Shown piece by piece: positions 1-8,533 of a stretch of DNA of 34,209 nucleotides. This stretch comes from Alphaproteobacteria bacterium (GTDB taxonomy: Bacteria; Pseudomonadota; Alphaproteobacteria; Reyranellales; Reyranellaceae). The translations under genes were made by a program, and so were the position numbers. Each line of letters opens with the position of its first letter. Positions within the stretch are counted from its first letter, which is position 1. The notes beneath the pieces were generated by a model that was not told the DNA's origin, searched no databases, and was given only the letters and a program-made list of their open reading frames with translations. Location of the stretch: contig JAFAKN010000215.1 of assembly GCA_019235415.1 (NCBI GenBank), positions 1 to 34,209 of the forward strand. The letters are read 5' to 3'.

Positions 1-1463
1 ACGCCGCCTTCTGGCTGCAGCTGGAGGCGGCGTCCTCGGCCGCCGTCTGTGTCGCCATTCTTGCTGCCCCGACGCGCGGGCAGGCGCTGGAGAAGGCGGG
101 CTTCCGCTTCCTCGCCACGGTCGTCGGCGCCGCGGCCTCTATCGCGCTGGTCGGCGCCTTCTCGCAGACCAGGGACCTGCTGCTGTTCGCCTTCGCCGCC
201 TGGATCGGCCTCTGCGTCTATGCGGCGGCGCTGGCGGACGGCAACCGCGCTTATGCAGCGGTGCTCTCGGGCTACTCCGTGGCGCTCATGGCGGTCGATC
301 AGATCGACGCGCCGAATACCGTTTTCGAAGCCTCGATGGCGCGCGGCGCCGCGATCACCGTCGGCATCGTGGCCCTCGCCGTCGTGAATGACCTGTTTGC
401 CGCACCGGACAGGCACCACGGCTTGGCCCAACAGTTCGCCGCACTTCATCGCCGGGTTCGCGACTATGGTCGCACGATCCTGCACCGCCAGGCCGCCGAT
501 CCCGCTGACGCTGTGGCATTGCTGCGCGATATCGCGGCGTTGCATCCCGACATCACGACGCTCGCGCCTGAGTCGAGCAGCGGCAGGCAGAGGACCGCCG
601 CCGCCCGCAGCGCGGCCGTGGCGCTGGTTGCACAAATCCATGCGGCGCGCACTGCGCAGTCGCACGCGTTCTGGCAGCGCGACGCCCAAGTCCTTGACGG
701 GCTCGAAGCGCTGAAAGCCGGCGACTGGCCGACGCAAACCTGGCGGATTCCCTACTATCGCAGTCAGCGCTTGGCCGCTCATGCCGGTGCACGGGCTGCG
801 CTGTGGATCGGCTTGTCATCGGTCGTCTACGTGTTGGCCGGTTGGCCTGCCGCGGCGGCGTCGCTTGGCGTCGTCATCATCCTCGTCGGCTTGGGCGCGA
901 CTACGCCCAATCCCCGAGGATTCACCGAACTGGCGGTGGTCGTCCTCCCGGTCGCGGCCGCGCTTGTCGGCGTGCTCGAATTCCTGGTGCTCGACGGCGT
1001 TACCGAGTTCGAGCTGCTGGCGCTGGCCCTCGCTCCTTTCATGATTGGCGCAGCACTGCTGACGACTCTCGCCAATCCGCGGTTGGCCGGCGTGGGGCGG
1101 CAGTTGCTGATCTTCATGCTTGTCATTCTCCAACCGAGCAATCCGCAAAGCTACGATCCGCAATCCTTCCTCGATACGTCCCTGTTCTCCTGCCTGGGGG
1201 CCGCCCTCTTGCTCGCGGCACAGCTTCTCATACCACCCGTGTCGGATGAGCGCCGTCGCCAGTGGCTGATGGCGTCCGCCCGCCGCGAGTTCGAGCAATG
1301 GCAATCGTGGCTGAGGCAGGGCTATTCCCCCGAAGAAGCAATGTTCCGCGACGCTGTGCGGATCGGACAGATCGCCGCAACGGGAGCTCCAGCTGTCGTT
1401 CTGGAAGAGGCGCTCGATCTGTTCGACCAGGCAGGACTGCGTCGGTTGGAGGCGAAGCCATGA
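1..1463 (+). CDS. FUSC-family efflux pump (AaeB-like), 5' end outside window
   Basis: The reading frame is open from the left edge (first full codon at base 3), so the N-terminus is missing. At least 486 residues are visible. The protein resembles inner-membrane FUSC/AaeB pumps, which export aromatic carboxylic acids or drugs with an HlyD-type adaptor. Visible features are two clusters of hydrophobic helices: one at the left edge (for example FAFAAWIGLCVYAAALADG and a GYSVALMAVD segment), the other around bases 790-1230 (LWIGLSSVVYVLAG and following). A hydrophilic cytoplasmic domain of roughly 130 residues lies between them. This duplicated membrane-soluble arrangement is typical of the family. 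The stop overlaps the start of the DUF1656 gene by ATGA, and an adaptor follows, so the three genes form one operon. The substrate is not evident. The family call is firm; the transported compound is unknown. Confidence 0.88.
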   Translation, partial: AAFWLQLEAASSAAVCVAILAAPTRGQALEKAGFRFLATVVGAAASIALVGAFSQTRDLLLFAFAAWIGLCVYAAALADGNRAYAAVLSGYSVALMAVDQIDAPNTVFEASMARGAAITVGIVALAVVNDLFAAPDRHHGLAQQFAALHRRVRDYGRTILHRQAADPADAVALLRDIAALHPDITTLAPESSSGRQRTAAARSAAVALVAQIHAARTAQSHAFWQRDAQVLDGLEALKAGDWPTQTWRIPYYRSQRLAAHAGARAALWIGLSSVVYVLAGWPAAAASLGVVIILVGLGATTPNPRGFTELAVVVLPVAAALVGVLEFLVLDGVTEFELLALALAPFMIGAALLTTLANPRLAGVGRQLLIFMLVILQPSNPQSYDPQSFLDTSLFSCLGAALLLAAQLLIPPVSDERRRQWLMASARREFEQWQSWLRQGYSPEEAMFRDAVRIGQIAATGAPAVVLEEALDLFDQAGLRRLEAKP

Positions 1464-1663
1464 CCCACCCCTTTCCCGAGCTGGTCGTTGGCGGTGTCTT
1501 GTTCGCCCCTCTGGTCAGCTACGCCGTCGCGGCACTGGTGATCTTCATGGTGTTGAGGCCGGTCCTGCATGCCGTTCACTTCTCCAAGCTGTTCAGCCAT
1601 CCCTCGATCGCCGAGCTCAGCGTCTATGTGACGATACTGGGCCTGATGACGGTTCTGTTCTGA
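1460..1663 (+). CDS. DUF1656 small inner-membrane protein (AaeX-like)
   Basis: This 67-residue protein starts at the ATG that overlaps the FUSC stop codon (ATGA). It begins MTHPFPELVVGGVLFAP and has two hydrophobic helices (about residues 10-32 and 50-66) joined by a short basic linker. Small DUF1656/AaeX proteins are regularly encoded between FUSC pumps and HlyD adaptors and are thought to be minor subunits of the efflux complex, although their exact role is not established. A longer in-frame reading that starts upstream, inside the FUSC gene, is less likely because its extra 66 residues are arginine-rich and look like out-of-frame translation. Size, topology and position all agree with the family. 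Confidence 0.85.
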   Translation: MTHPFPELVVGGVLFAPLVSYAVAALVIFMVLRPVLHAVHFSKLFSHPSIAELSVYVTILGLMTVLF

Positions 1664-2901
1664 TGAGGCGCCCCGTGTCGAGTTATCAGGCCCACTTGGT
1701 GAGCGACAAGCACGTTGCACTTGCAAGGACACGCCATCCGTCAGAGTTCCCGATCCGCGCCACTGCCTTTCTGCTTCGGGCGAGTCGACGACTCCTCACT
1801 CTGACACCCAGATTCTTGCTGCCATGGGCGCGGCGACTGGCGACTCTCGCGATCATGCTTGTTGCCGTCGCCATGGCGCTCGTCACGTGGGACTACTACG
1901 TGACCGCGCCTTGGACGCGCGACGGTCGAGTACGCGTGCAGGTTGCCCGCGTGGCGCCGGAAGTATCGGGAAAGATCGTGGAACTGCGCGTGGCCGACAA
2001 TCAGTTCGTCCACAAGGGTGACGTTCTGTATGTGATCGACCCATTCGACTTCGAGGTTGCCGTACGTTCGAACCGGGCTCAGCTGCAACAGAAGGCGGCC
2101 GATCGACAGGTCAAGGAAGTGCAGTCCGATCGCCGTCAGCATCTGTCACCCCTTGCCACTACCGTCGAAGAGCAGCAGGTGTTCGCCGGCACGGCCGTGC
2201 AGGCCAGGGCCGCTTTCGAGGCGATGCAGCAGCAGCTCGCCCAAGCCGAAATCAACCTCAGGCGAACGAAGGTGCGCAGCCCGGTGAACGGCTACGTCAC
2301 CAACCTCCTGATGCGCGTCGGCGACTATGCCCACGAGGGAACGACCAATGTTTCCGTGATCGATACCGACAGCTACTGGGTCGATGGCTACTTCGAGGAG
2401 ACCAAGATGGCGCGAGTCTGCGTCGGCGATCGCGTCCAGGCCAAGCTGATGGGCTATGCGGAGCCAATCACAGGGCATGTCGCCACGGTCACACGAGGCA
2501 TCGGAGTGTCGAACGCATCGGACGGAGCGCAGGGACTGCCCAATGTCGACGCCGTCTATACCTGGGTGCGGCTTGCGCAGCGCATCCCCGTGCGAATTGC
2601 CATAGACAACGTGCCGGCGGGGATCCCGCTCGTTTCCGGCATGACGGCGACGGTAACGGTCCTAGCGTCGGCCGACGCCGACCGCCGGACCGGGTTTGAT
2701 GACCTACTGGCGAACGTCGTCACTCGGCTCTCCGATATCTTCAACGGTCCGCCAGCTAAGGCAGGATGCATTCCAGCCGTCACGACGGAGCATGGGAAGA
2801 AGACGTCGCTCCCCGTTGAGGCAGAGACCGACGGCATGTCGCCGGAGCAGATCAATCCAGGCCTCGCGCCAGGCATGACCAAGCCGCCAAACAATCTTTG
2901 A
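1663..2901 (+). CDS. HlyD-family periplasmic adaptor of the FUSC efflux system
   Basis: This 412-residue membrane fusion protein would link the inner-membrane pump to an outer-membrane channel. The start overlaps the preceding stop (TGATG), and no good ribosome site is visible, so translational coupling is likely. A single transmembrane helix lies near residues 60-80, ending in the motif WDYYVTAPWTRDGRVR that is typical of AaeA/EmrA-like adaptors. It is followed by a biotinyl-lipoyl-like half (VSGKIVELRVADNQFVHKGD), a helical hairpin (residues about 130-195), the second lipoyl half (KVRSPVNGYVTNLLMRVGD) and beta-barrel segments. The N-terminal cytoplasmic stretch of about 55 residues and the tail after residue 350 are longer than usual for an adaptor of about 300 residues. 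The real start may therefore lie further in, although no better start is evident. No outer-membrane factor gene is visible in the window. Confidence 0.88.
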   Translation: MRRPVSSYQAHLVSDKHVALARTRHPSEFPIRATAFLLRASRRLLTLTPRFLLPWARRLATLAIMLVAVAMALVTWDYYVTAPWTRDGRVRVQVARVAPEVSGKIVELRVADNQFVHKGDVLYVIDPFDFEVAVRSNRAQLQQKAADRQVKEVQSDRRQHLSPLATTVEEQQVFAGTAVQARAAFEAMQQQLAQAEINLRRTKVRSPVNGYVTNLLMRVGDYAHEGTTNVSVIDTDSYWVDGYFEETKMARVCVGDRVQAKLMGYAEPITGHVATVTRGIGVSNASDGAQGLPNVDAVYTWVRLAQRIPVRIAIDNVPAGIPLVSGMTATVTVLASADADRRTGFDDLLANVVTRLSDIFNGPPAKAGCIPAVTTEHGKKTSLPVEAETDGMSPEQINPGLAPGMTKPPNNL

Positions 2902-2955
2902 CGCACCGCCACAATGTGTCTCCGCAGCAATCCAAAACGGCATTGGAAGGTCTAG

Positions 2956-3627
2956 ATGACCAAGAATGACCAGACCCTCAAGACGACCGTGACCGATACC
3001 GCTGTCGTGTTCATAGATCCGCAAATCGACGTGCTAAGCGAAAAGGGAGCGAATTGGGGAGCAGTCGGTGCGAGCGTCACGGAAAACCATACCGTCGAAA
3101 ACATGGAGCGCATCTTCAAGGCCGCGAAGATAAAAGGATACTTGGTGTTCATCTCGCCACACTATTTTTATCCCGCGGACAGCGCCTGGGCGTTCAATGG
3201 TCCCCTCGAGACGGACGAGTTCAGTACCCATACGTTCGCACGAATGGGGCCTCTGACTCTGGAAGGTTTTACAAACTCTGGAGCTGATTGGCTTGATCGT
3301 TTCAAGCCATACATCGAGGACGGCAAGACTATCGTCGTGAGTCCGCACAAGGTGTTTGGGCCGCAAACCAACGACCTGGTTCTCCAGCTTCGAAAGCGCA
3401 AGATTAGCAAAGTCATTCTTGGCGGCATGCTGGCAAACATGTGCGTCGAGTCTCACTTGCGTGAGTTGCTTGAGCAGGGCTTCGAGATCGCCGTTGTAAA
3501 AGATGCGACCGCCGGTCCTCGGCATCCTGTTTGGGGTGATGGCTATCAGGCCGCGATGACTAACTACCGGTTCCTCGCCCATGCCGTCGTGTCGACGGAT
3601 GAAGTCGTCGAAGCCATGGGCGCGTAA
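2956..3627 (+). CDS. Isochorismatase-like cysteine hydrolase
   Basis: A 223-residue cysteine hydrolase of the isochorismatase-like superfamily, which includes amidases, nicotinamidases and isochorismatases. The family's catalytic triad is visible: Asp21 in FIDPQID, Lys132 in SPHKVFGPQTNDL and Cys163 in GMLANMCVESHLREL. The C-terminal VVKDATAG segment is also typical. A ribosome site (GGAAGG) sits five bases before the ATG. The gene follows the efflux operon after 54 bases and precedes hemA by 147 bases. By eye its codon use is less GC-biased than its neighbours (more A/T-ending codons), which may mean a separate origin. The substrate cannot be read from the sequence, and no isochorismate or nicotinamide pathway genes are nearby. 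Confidence 0.88.
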   Translation: MTKNDQTLKTTVTDTAVVFIDPQIDVLSEKGANWGAVGASVTENHTVENMERIFKAAKIKGYLVFISPHYFYPADSAWAFNGPLETDEFSTHTFARMGPLTLEGFTNSGADWLDRFKPYIEDGKTIVVSPHKVFGPQTNDLVLQLRKRKISKVILGGMLANMCVESHLRELLEQGFEIAVVKDATAGPRHPVWGDGYQAAMTNYRFLAHAVVSTDEVVEAMGA

Positions 3628-3717
3628 ACGGACTTTGACATTTCTTCACAACGCTTAATTCGCCCTCGCTGCTCCAGAGACGCAAACTCCCCGCACCCAG
3701 ACGACTTCGAGTTCAGG

Positions 3718-3746
3718 TCTGAAGAACATAAGTATCGAATTGTAAG
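3718..3746 (+). repeat. 29-bp imperfect repeat, copy 1 (upstream of hemA)
   Basis: This segment matches 25 of 29 bases at 5777-5805, with a 13-base identical core (3730-3742 and 5789-5801). Copy 2 codes for CEENKYRIAR near the C-terminus of the MORN-repeat protein. Copy 1 would read [10 protein letters not shown] in the matching frame. It may be a remnant of a duplicated gene end in front of hemA, or a chance match of short AT-richer sequence. Confidence 0.5.
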
Positions 3747-3774
3747 CGGAATCGATGCCAGCAGGGAGTGCGCC

Positions 3775-5094
3775 ATGACGTTGTTATGGAATCACCGCAC
3801 CGTAGAAGTCCACGAGCCGAGACTGCTTCACTCGACTGGCCTGAATCCTCGTGTCGGCATCGACTATGAGGGCTTCTTCGCCAGCCGGCTCGACGCGTTG
3901 CGCAAAGACGGACGTTACCGCCACTTCGCCGAGCTAGAACGTATCGTCGGTGCCTTCCCCAAAGCTCGCCTGCATCGACCGGGGCAGCCGCCTCGTGACG
4001 TCACTGTGTGGTGCAGCAACGACTATCTCGGCATGGGCCAGCATCCGGTCGTGCTGGACGCCATGCAGGCCGCCGTGAGCGCCCAGGGATCGGGCGCAGG
4101 CGGCACCCGCAACATCTCGGGAACCAACATCACCCATGTCGCCCTGGAACGCGAGCTCGCGAAATTGCACGGCAAGGAAGCCGCCCTGGTCTTTACGTCA
4201 GGCTACGTCGCCAACGAAACCACGTTGCAGACCTTGGGCGCCTCGCTGCCCGGGTGCGAAATCTACTCCGACGCATTGAACCACGCGTCCATGATTGCCG
4301 GAATCCGCCATTCGGGCGCCGTCCGTCGAATCTTTCGCCACAACGATCTCGACCACCTCGAGGAGCTGCTGGCTGCCGCCGACCCCGCGACGCCCAAGGT
4401 CGTCGCGTTCGAATCGGTGTATTCGATGGACGGCGACGTCGCCCCTATTGGCCGAATCTGCGAGGTCTCTCATCGTTATGGGGCAATGACCTATCTGGAC
4501 GAAGTACATGCCGTCGGCATGTACGGCGCGCGCGGCGCTGGCATTGCCGAGCGCGACGGTGCACTGGAAGAGGTCGACATCGTCCAGGGCACGCTCGCCA
4601 AGGCCTTCGGCGTAATCGGCGGATACATCGCCTCGAGCGCAGCAACCGTCGACTTCATTCGCTCTTTTGGAGCGGGCTTCATCTTCTCGACGTCGATGCC
4701 ACCCGCGATCGCGGCGGCCGCACTTGCCAGCATTCGCCACGTTTCGTGCAATCTCGAACTGCGGGTCCGGCACCAGGATCGCGTGGAACAGCTCAAGCAT
4801 CGTATGCGCCAAGCGGGTCTGCCCCTGATGCCCTCGGCGACGCACATTGTGCCACTTCTCGTGGGCGACGCGTCGCGCTGCAAGCAGGCCAGTGATCTGC
4901 TGCTCGATTGCTGCGGCATCTATGTGCAGCCGATCAACTACCCGACCGTGCCGCGCGGGGCCGAGCGGCTGCGCCTCACGCCGACCCCCCTGCATTCGGA
5001 CGACGACATTGCCGATTTGGTCGAGTCCCTGCAGGACACCTGGGACGCGTTGGAGTTGGACTTAAGCGCCGCAGCCCACGGGAAGCCATCATGA
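3775..5094 (+). CDS. hemA: 5-aminolevulinate synthase
   Basis: A 439-residue PLP-dependent enzyme that condenses glycine and succinyl-CoA to 5-aminolevulinate, the first step of heme and tetrapyrrole synthesis by the C4 (Shemin) route. Diagnostic segments are [64 protein letters not shown] (PLP-contacting Asp242) and [15 protein letters not shown], where Lys276 should form the Schiff base. It is about 30 residues longer than the usual enzyme of about 405. The extra part is N-terminal: the family normally begins near the [13 protein letters not shown] segment, here at residue 30. The ATG has a good ribosome site (GGGAG, seven bases upstream) and no in-frame start exists closer to that segment, so the extension looks genuine. 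The gene overlaps the next by ATGA. It could be a second, accessory copy, because no other heme genes surround it. Confidence 0.95.
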   Translation: MTLLWNHRTVEVHEPRLLHSTGLNPRVGIDYEGFFASRLDALRKDGRYRHFAELERIVGAFPKARLHRPGQPPRDVTVWCSNDYLGMGQHPVVLDAMQAAVSAQGSGAGGTRNISGTNITHVALERELAKLHGKEAALVFTSGYVANETTLQTLGASLPGCEIYSDALNHASMIAGIRHSGAVRRIFRHNDLDHLEELLAAADPATPKVVAFESVYSMDGDVAPIGRICEVSHRYGAMTYLDEVHAVGMYGARGAGIAERDGALEEVDIVQGTLAKAFGVIGGYIASSAATVDFIRSFGAGFIFSTSMPPAIAAAALASIRHVSCNLELRVRHQDRVEQLKHRMRQAGLPLMPSATHIVPLLVGDASRCKQASDLLLDCCGIYVQPINYPTVPRGAERLRLTPTPLHSDDDIADLVESLQDTWDALELDLSAAAHGKPS

Positions 5095-5258
5095 CCGAGA
5101 GACGCGCGCTACCTCGGTTTCTTGGACCCGCCCTTGCACCGTTGGCCTGTGTCGCCTTTTGCGTGACAGCGGGGGGCCTCAGCATCGTCGGAGGCCTGGT
5201 CTTGGTCGGCGGTTACATCGCCAAGCATCGCCGTCGCGCGAAATGGGGTCGCGAATGA
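5091..5258 (+). CDS. Small hydrophobic protein, 55 residues
   Basis: The start overlaps the hemA stop (ATGA) and its own stop overlaps the next start (ATGA), so it sits in a tightly coupled series. The protein begins [17 protein letters not shown] and has one long hydrophobic stretch (about residues 10-43), rich in Ala, Gly and Val. It ends in a very basic tail ([11 protein letters not shown]). It looks like a one- or two-helix membrane peptide with a cytoplasmic basic end. No family is recognised. The double overlap is the main evidence that it is translated. Coupling to hemA might mean a link to control or membrane placement of the synthase, but this is inference only. Confidence 0.6.
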   Translation: MTERRALPRFLGPALAPLACVAFCVTAGGLSIVGGLVLVGGYIAKHRRRAKWGRE

Positions 5259-5875
5259 TGGCGCGCATACTTCTCCATTCTCTGGTCATGTTGCTCGCGT
5301 TTCCGCACGGCGCGTTCGCTGGAGAGACCTTGACCGGGCAAGAGCCCATGGCTTGCCGGATAGACGAGCCCGACTCTGTCCAGATCAATTGGGACACTCC
5401 GTGCCTCCAGGGCACGTGGCTTCGCGACACTGAGCTGGGATGTCGGATGTGGGATTGGCATCCCACCCCAGAGGACACCGCGACCTGGTCGGGTGCCTGC
5501 CGAGGGGGCGCAAAGGTCGGCAGCGGTGTGGTGCAATGGTTCGAGCACGGCAGGCCAATCGACCGCTTCGAAGGAAACTACATCGAGGGACGGCGCCAAG
5601 GTCCTGGCCGATATAGTTGGAACGAAATGGAGTGGTTCGACGGCGTCTATGAAGGTGACGTTCCCGACGGCCCGGGTACTGCGCACCTTGCCGGGGAAGT
5701 CTTCACCGGGCAGTGGCATCGCGGTTGCTTCAAGCAAGGAAGCCGTGTCCTAGCAATCGGCGTCCCGCGAAAGTCGTGTGAAGAAAACAAGTATCGAATT
5801 GCAAGGGACCCAGTGCCCTTGCCTCCACTTTCACAAAGCACGGACCGATCTCCTACGCGCCCTCACACTTATTGA
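5255..5875 (+). CDS. Exported MORN-repeat protein
   Basis: A 206-residue protein starting at the ATG overlapping the preceding stop (a second ATG follows directly at 5258). The N-terminus [23 protein letters not shown] is a clear signal peptide with cleavage predicted after AFA, so the protein is periplasmic or secreted. Residues about 95-165 hold MORN-like repeats, with the Y/F-E-G pattern followed by G-x-G: FEGNYIEGRRQGPGRYSW, YEGDVPDGPGTAHLAGEV and FTGQWHRGC. Six cysteines are present, including CRIDEP, PCLQG and GCRMWDW, which suggests disulfides in an oxidising compartment. MORN repeats usually serve in membrane or protein contacts. The exact role is unknown. A longer reading from upstream is disfavoured because it would place arginine-rich sequence before the signal peptide. 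Confidence 0.72.
   Translation: MMARILLHSLVMLLAFPHGAFAGETLTGQEPMACRIDEPDSVQINWDTPCLQGTWLRDTELGCRMWDWHPTPEDTATWSGACRGGAKVGSGVVQWFEHGRPIDRFEGNYIEGRRQGPGRYSWNEMEWFDGVYEGDVPDGPGTAHLAGEVFTGQWHRGCFKQGSRVLAIGVPRKSCEENKYRIARDPVPLPPLSQSTDRSPTRPHTY
5777..5805 (+). repeat. 29-bp imperfect repeat, copy 2 (within the MORN gene)
   Basis: This is the partner of 3718-3746, with 25 of 29 bases identical. It lies in frame near the end of the MORN-repeat gene. The two copies bracket hemA and the 55-residue peptide gene. Confidence 0.5.
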
Positions 5876-5886
5876 TGGAGGCTATC

Positions 5887-6105
5887 ATGCTGCACTCCGC
5901 GAGCCCCACTGCCTACGTCCCTTCTGAAAGACTAGCCGAACGTGCCACATGCCCCAACTGCGGGGCGACAGCCGCTCTGTCAGCCGGGGTCATCCATCTG
6001 GGCCACTACGACCACGAAGGCGAAGTTCGCGAAGGCCTGCTCTGGACATGCTCCGACAAGTGCTTCCTCTCGTGGGAGCACCCCAGCTTCATGAAGAAGT
6101 GTTGA
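5887..6105 (+). CDS. Small CxxC zinc-ribbon-like protein, 72 residues
   Basis: The start is set at the ATG at 5887 because GGAGG (5877-5881) lies five bases before it. An ATG at 5875 overlaps the previous stop but would place this ribosome site inside the gene. Visible metal-binding candidates are CPNCG near the N-terminus and the C-terminal TCSDKCFLSWEHP, giving four cysteines spaced like a small zinc ribbon. The protein ends in KKC. It has no signal peptide or membrane segment, so it should be cytoplasmic. No named family is recognised. It follows the MORN gene closely and is probably in the same transcript. Confidence 0.62.
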   Translation: MLHSASPTAYVPSERLAERATCPNCGATAALSAGVIHLGHYDHEGEVREGLLWTCSDKCFLSWEHPSFMKKC

Positions 6106-6169
6106 TGAGAGATGGATCCCGTTCACTTCAACGGCGCAATGGCTCGCGATGAGCAAAGAGGGAAGGGAG

Positions 6170-6586
6170 ATGTTCGCGAAGGTCTTGGCGGGCACCCTGA
6201 TGGGTATCGTGGCGGCGGTGCTGTGCCACGTCGTGGTCGGTGGCGCCGTGGCCGGCGACGAGAGCGGCGGCAAGACTGGATTGTGGATGGCGCTTGCAGG
6301 CTTCTTGGTTGTGTTCGTCCTGGCAGTCACGGCTACGCGCGGCCGCGATGCATGGGGCCGCGGTCTGTTGATTACGGGCCTGCTGTCCTTGCTGATGGCG
6401 ATCATTTTCAGCGGCATCTTCGAGGCAGACGAAGTCGGGAGGCAGGCGGCGGAAGCCGGCCGTGTCGGTGCGGCCGTCGTGACGGTGCTGGCAGGCACTC
6501 TGTTCGCCCGAGTCTTCGCCGTACTCGGCCTCTTCGTCGGTCTGGTTTTCCTGATCGGTTCTTACCTCGCGCTGCGCAAAGTCTGA
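6170..6586 (+). CDS. Four-helix integral membrane protein of unknown function
   Basis: A hydrophobic protein of about 138 residues beginning MFAKVLAGTLMGIVAAVLCH. The ATG at 6170 is chosen because it follows a purine-rich ribosome site (AGAGGGAAGGGAG). An in-frame ATG at 6149 would add seven residues but has no visible site. Four membrane helices are apparent: the N-terminal one, WMALAGFLVVFVLAVTA, LLITGLLSLLMAIIFSGIF and the C-terminal FAVLGLFVGLVFLIGSYLAL. A charged loop (EADEVGRQAAEAGR) lies between helices three and four. It ends 27 bases before the Mla permease gene and could belong to that operon or to the preceding series. No family is recognised. Confidence 0.65.
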   Translation: MFAKVLAGTLMGIVAAVLCHVVVGGAVAGDESGGKTGLWMALAGFLVVFVLAVTATRGRDAWGRGLLITGLLSLLMAIIFSGIFEADEVGRQAAEAGRVGAAVVTVLAGTLFARVFAVLGLFVGLVFLIGSYLALRKV

Positions 6587-6613
6587 AAACTCCGTCTGGA
6601 GAGGATAGCTTCA

Positions 6614-7735
6614 GTGGCTGGACCGCTTACTTTCTTGAACGGTGACTCTCCCGTTCGCGGCGCAGGCGAGGCCGTGATCGTCCTGAAGGGGCGGATCACG
6701 GCATACAACGCGGCGCCAGTCTGGCGGCAGGCTGTCGCTATCCTCTCCGGACGGCCCGGCGCGCCCATAAAAGTCGATGCTTCGAATCTCGAACACATCG
6801 ACGACGTCGGTATCGCCTTGCTCTTCGACCTGACCCACCGTGAGCGTCCGGCTGGCGCGGAGGTACGAGTCGAGAATTTGGCGCCCAGGTTTGCCTCGCT
6901 CATTCAGAATCAGGACTGCGGGGGCTTGGCGCAGTCGATCAAAGGCATACGGCGTGCTGGCGCGTTCGAGCACCTCGGTCGCGCGACAATGGACCAGGTG
7001 GCCTACACCTCGCGATTCGCGGCTTTCGTCGGTCATTGCGCTGCGGCCTTCGCGAACGCTTTCTGGCGGCGTGGCGCGATCCGATGGAACGAGGTGAGCG
7101 ACGTGGCGACCGAAGCCGGCGCCAACGCCGTGCCCATCGTCCTTCTCGTCGGCTTTCTGATCGGTCTGATCATCGCCTTCGAGATCGGCCGCGTCGCGCT
7201 GCAGTTCGGGGCGGTGATATTCGTGGTGAACGGTGTCGGCGTGGCCATGCTGCGCGAGCTCGGTCCGCTGATGACCGCGATCGTCTTCGCCGGCCGCACG
7301 GGCGCAGCGTTCGCCGCACAAATCGGCACACAGAAGGTCAACGAGGAGGTCAATGCGATCTCCACCTTCGGCCTCGACCCGGTCCATTTTCTGGTGCTCC
7401 CGCGCCTCATCGCCGCCGCCCTGGTCCTGCCGCTGCTCACGGTCTTCGCCGACATCGTCGGCCTGTTCGGTGGCGCACTGGTCATGGCGACGTTCGATAT
7501 CGACTTCCTGCAGTTCTACAACCAGCTGCTCGGCGCGGTCGACGCCAGCGACTTTCTTATCGGCATCGCCAAGGCGGCCGTCTTCGGCCTGACCATCGCT
7601 GCCATCGGCTGCGAGCGCGGCCTGGCGACGGGGGCGGGCGCCACGTCGGTCGGCTTGTCGGCGACCGGCGCCGTGGTCGCGAGCATCGTCATGATCGTTG
7701 TCATCGACGGCATCTTCACCATCGTCACCAGCTGA
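6614..7735 (+). CDS. mlaE: MlaE-type ABC permease with N-terminal STAS domain
   Basis: A 373-residue inner-membrane permease of a phospholipid/MCE ABC transporter. A GTG start at 6614 is supported by GGAGAGGA about eight bases upstream. Residues 1 to about 110 form a soluble STAS-like domain (VIVLKGRITAYNAAPVW and VDASNLEHIDDVGIALLFDL), which in two-gene versions of the system is a separate protein (MlaB). Residues from about 130 onward form the MlaE fold: the amphipathic N-terminal part, hydrophobic helices such as VPIVLLVGFLIGLIIAFEIG, the conserved ELGPLMTAIVFAGRTGAAFAA segment and EVNAISTFGLDPVHFLVLPR. The fused STAS-MlaE architecture is known in several bacteria. It leads an operon of ATPase, MCE protein and lipoprotein that traffics lipids between the two membranes. 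Confidence 0.93.
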   Translation: MAGPLTFLNGDSPVRGAGEAVIVLKGRITAYNAAPVWRQAVAILSGRPGAPIKVDASNLEHIDDVGIALLFDLTHRERPAGAEVRVENLAPRFASLIQNQDCGGLAQSIKGIRRAGAFEHLGRATMDQVAYTSRFAAFVGHCAAAFANAFWRRGAIRWNEVSDVATEAGANAVPIVLLVGFLIGLIIAFEIGRVALQFGAVIFVVNGVGVAMLRELGPLMTAIVFAGRTGAAFAAQIGTQKVNEEVNAISTFGLDPVHFLVLPRLIAAALVLPLLTVFADIVGLFGGALVMATFDIDFLQFYNQLLGAVDASDFLIGIAKAAVFGLTIAAIGCERGLATGAGATSVGLSATGAVVASIVMIVVIDGIFTIVTS

Positions 7736-7744
7736 GGAACCGAC

Positions 7745-8530
7745 GTGGAAACATCGACTGGCTCGGCCATCGTCATCAGCGTGCACGGGCTGCGCATAGG
7801 CTACGGCTCGCGCGTTCTGCTCGAGAACGCTTCGTTCGACGTCAGGCGCGGCGAGATCCTGGTGATTCTCGGCGGCTCGGGCAGCGGCAAGTCGAGCCTG
7901 ATGAAGAACATCATCGGCCTCTACCGACCGATGGCGGGTGACATCCGTATCGCGGGAAAGAGCATTGTCAGTGCCTCGTCCGGTGACAAGGCAATGCTGC
8001 AGCGCAGCCTCGGCGTGATGTACCAGAGCGGTGCGCTGTTCGGTTCCCTGACTGTGCTGGAGAACGTGCGTTTTCCCCTCGATCAGTTCACCGATCTCGG
8101 CCTGGACGAGAAGAACCTGACGGCGCGCCTGCTGCTGCGGCAGGTCGAGATGGGATCGGCGGAATCGCTGATGCCGGGCGAACTGTCGGGCGGCATGCTC
8201 AAGCGCGCCGGCATCGCCCGCGCCATGGCGCTGGGCTGCGACATCCTGATGCTGGACGAGCCGTCGGCGGGCCTCGACCCCATCACGGCCGCCAACCTCG
8301 ATCGCACGATCCTGACCTTGCGCGATTCGCTTGGCTTCACCTTCGTGGTCGTCACCCACGAGCTGCAGAGCATCTTCGCGATCGCTGATCGGGCGATCAT
8401 GCTCGATCCGGTCTCGCGCAGCATCATCGCCCAAGGCAAGCCGGCCGAGCTCAGGGACGGCAGCACCGACCCCAGGGTGCGGCAGTTCTTCAACCGACAG
8501 CCGACCGCGGTGCATCCCGGGAGCCCCTAG
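7745..8530 (+). CDS. mlaF: MlaF-type ABC transporter ATPase
   Basis: A 261-residue cytoplasmic ATPase that powers the MlaE permease. It has a GTG start with GAGGA six bases upstream, nine bases after the permease stop. All ABC motifs are present: Walker A GGSGSGKSS (Gly43-Ser51), signature LSGGMLKRAGIARA (from residue 147), Walker B CDILMLDEPSAGLDP (Asp171, Glu172) and the switch histidine in VVVTHEL (His205). The segment YQSGALFGSLTVLENV is characteristic of the MlaF/Mkl subgroup of lipid-transport ATPases. The length is normal for the family. Confidence 0.95.
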   Translation: METSTGSAIVISVHGLRIGYGSRVLLENASFDVRRGEILVILGGSGSGKSSLMKNIIGLYRPMAGDIRIAGKSIVSASSGDKAMLQRSLGVMYQSGALFGSLTVLENVRFPLDQFTDLGLDEKNLTARLLLRQVEMGSAESLMPGELSGGMLKRAGIARAMALGCDILMLDEPSAGLDPITAANLDRTILTLRDSLGFTFVVVTHELQSIFAIADRAIMLDPVSRSIIAQGKPAELRDGSTDPRVRQFFNRQPTAVHPGSP

Positions 8531-8533
8531 ACC

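Noticed and set aside
2956..5094. A C5N-unit secondary-metabolite cluster centred on the ALA synthase and cysteine hydrolase
   Set aside because: The expected acyl-CoA ligase and amide synthase partners are absent, so a simple ALA synthase role is preferred.
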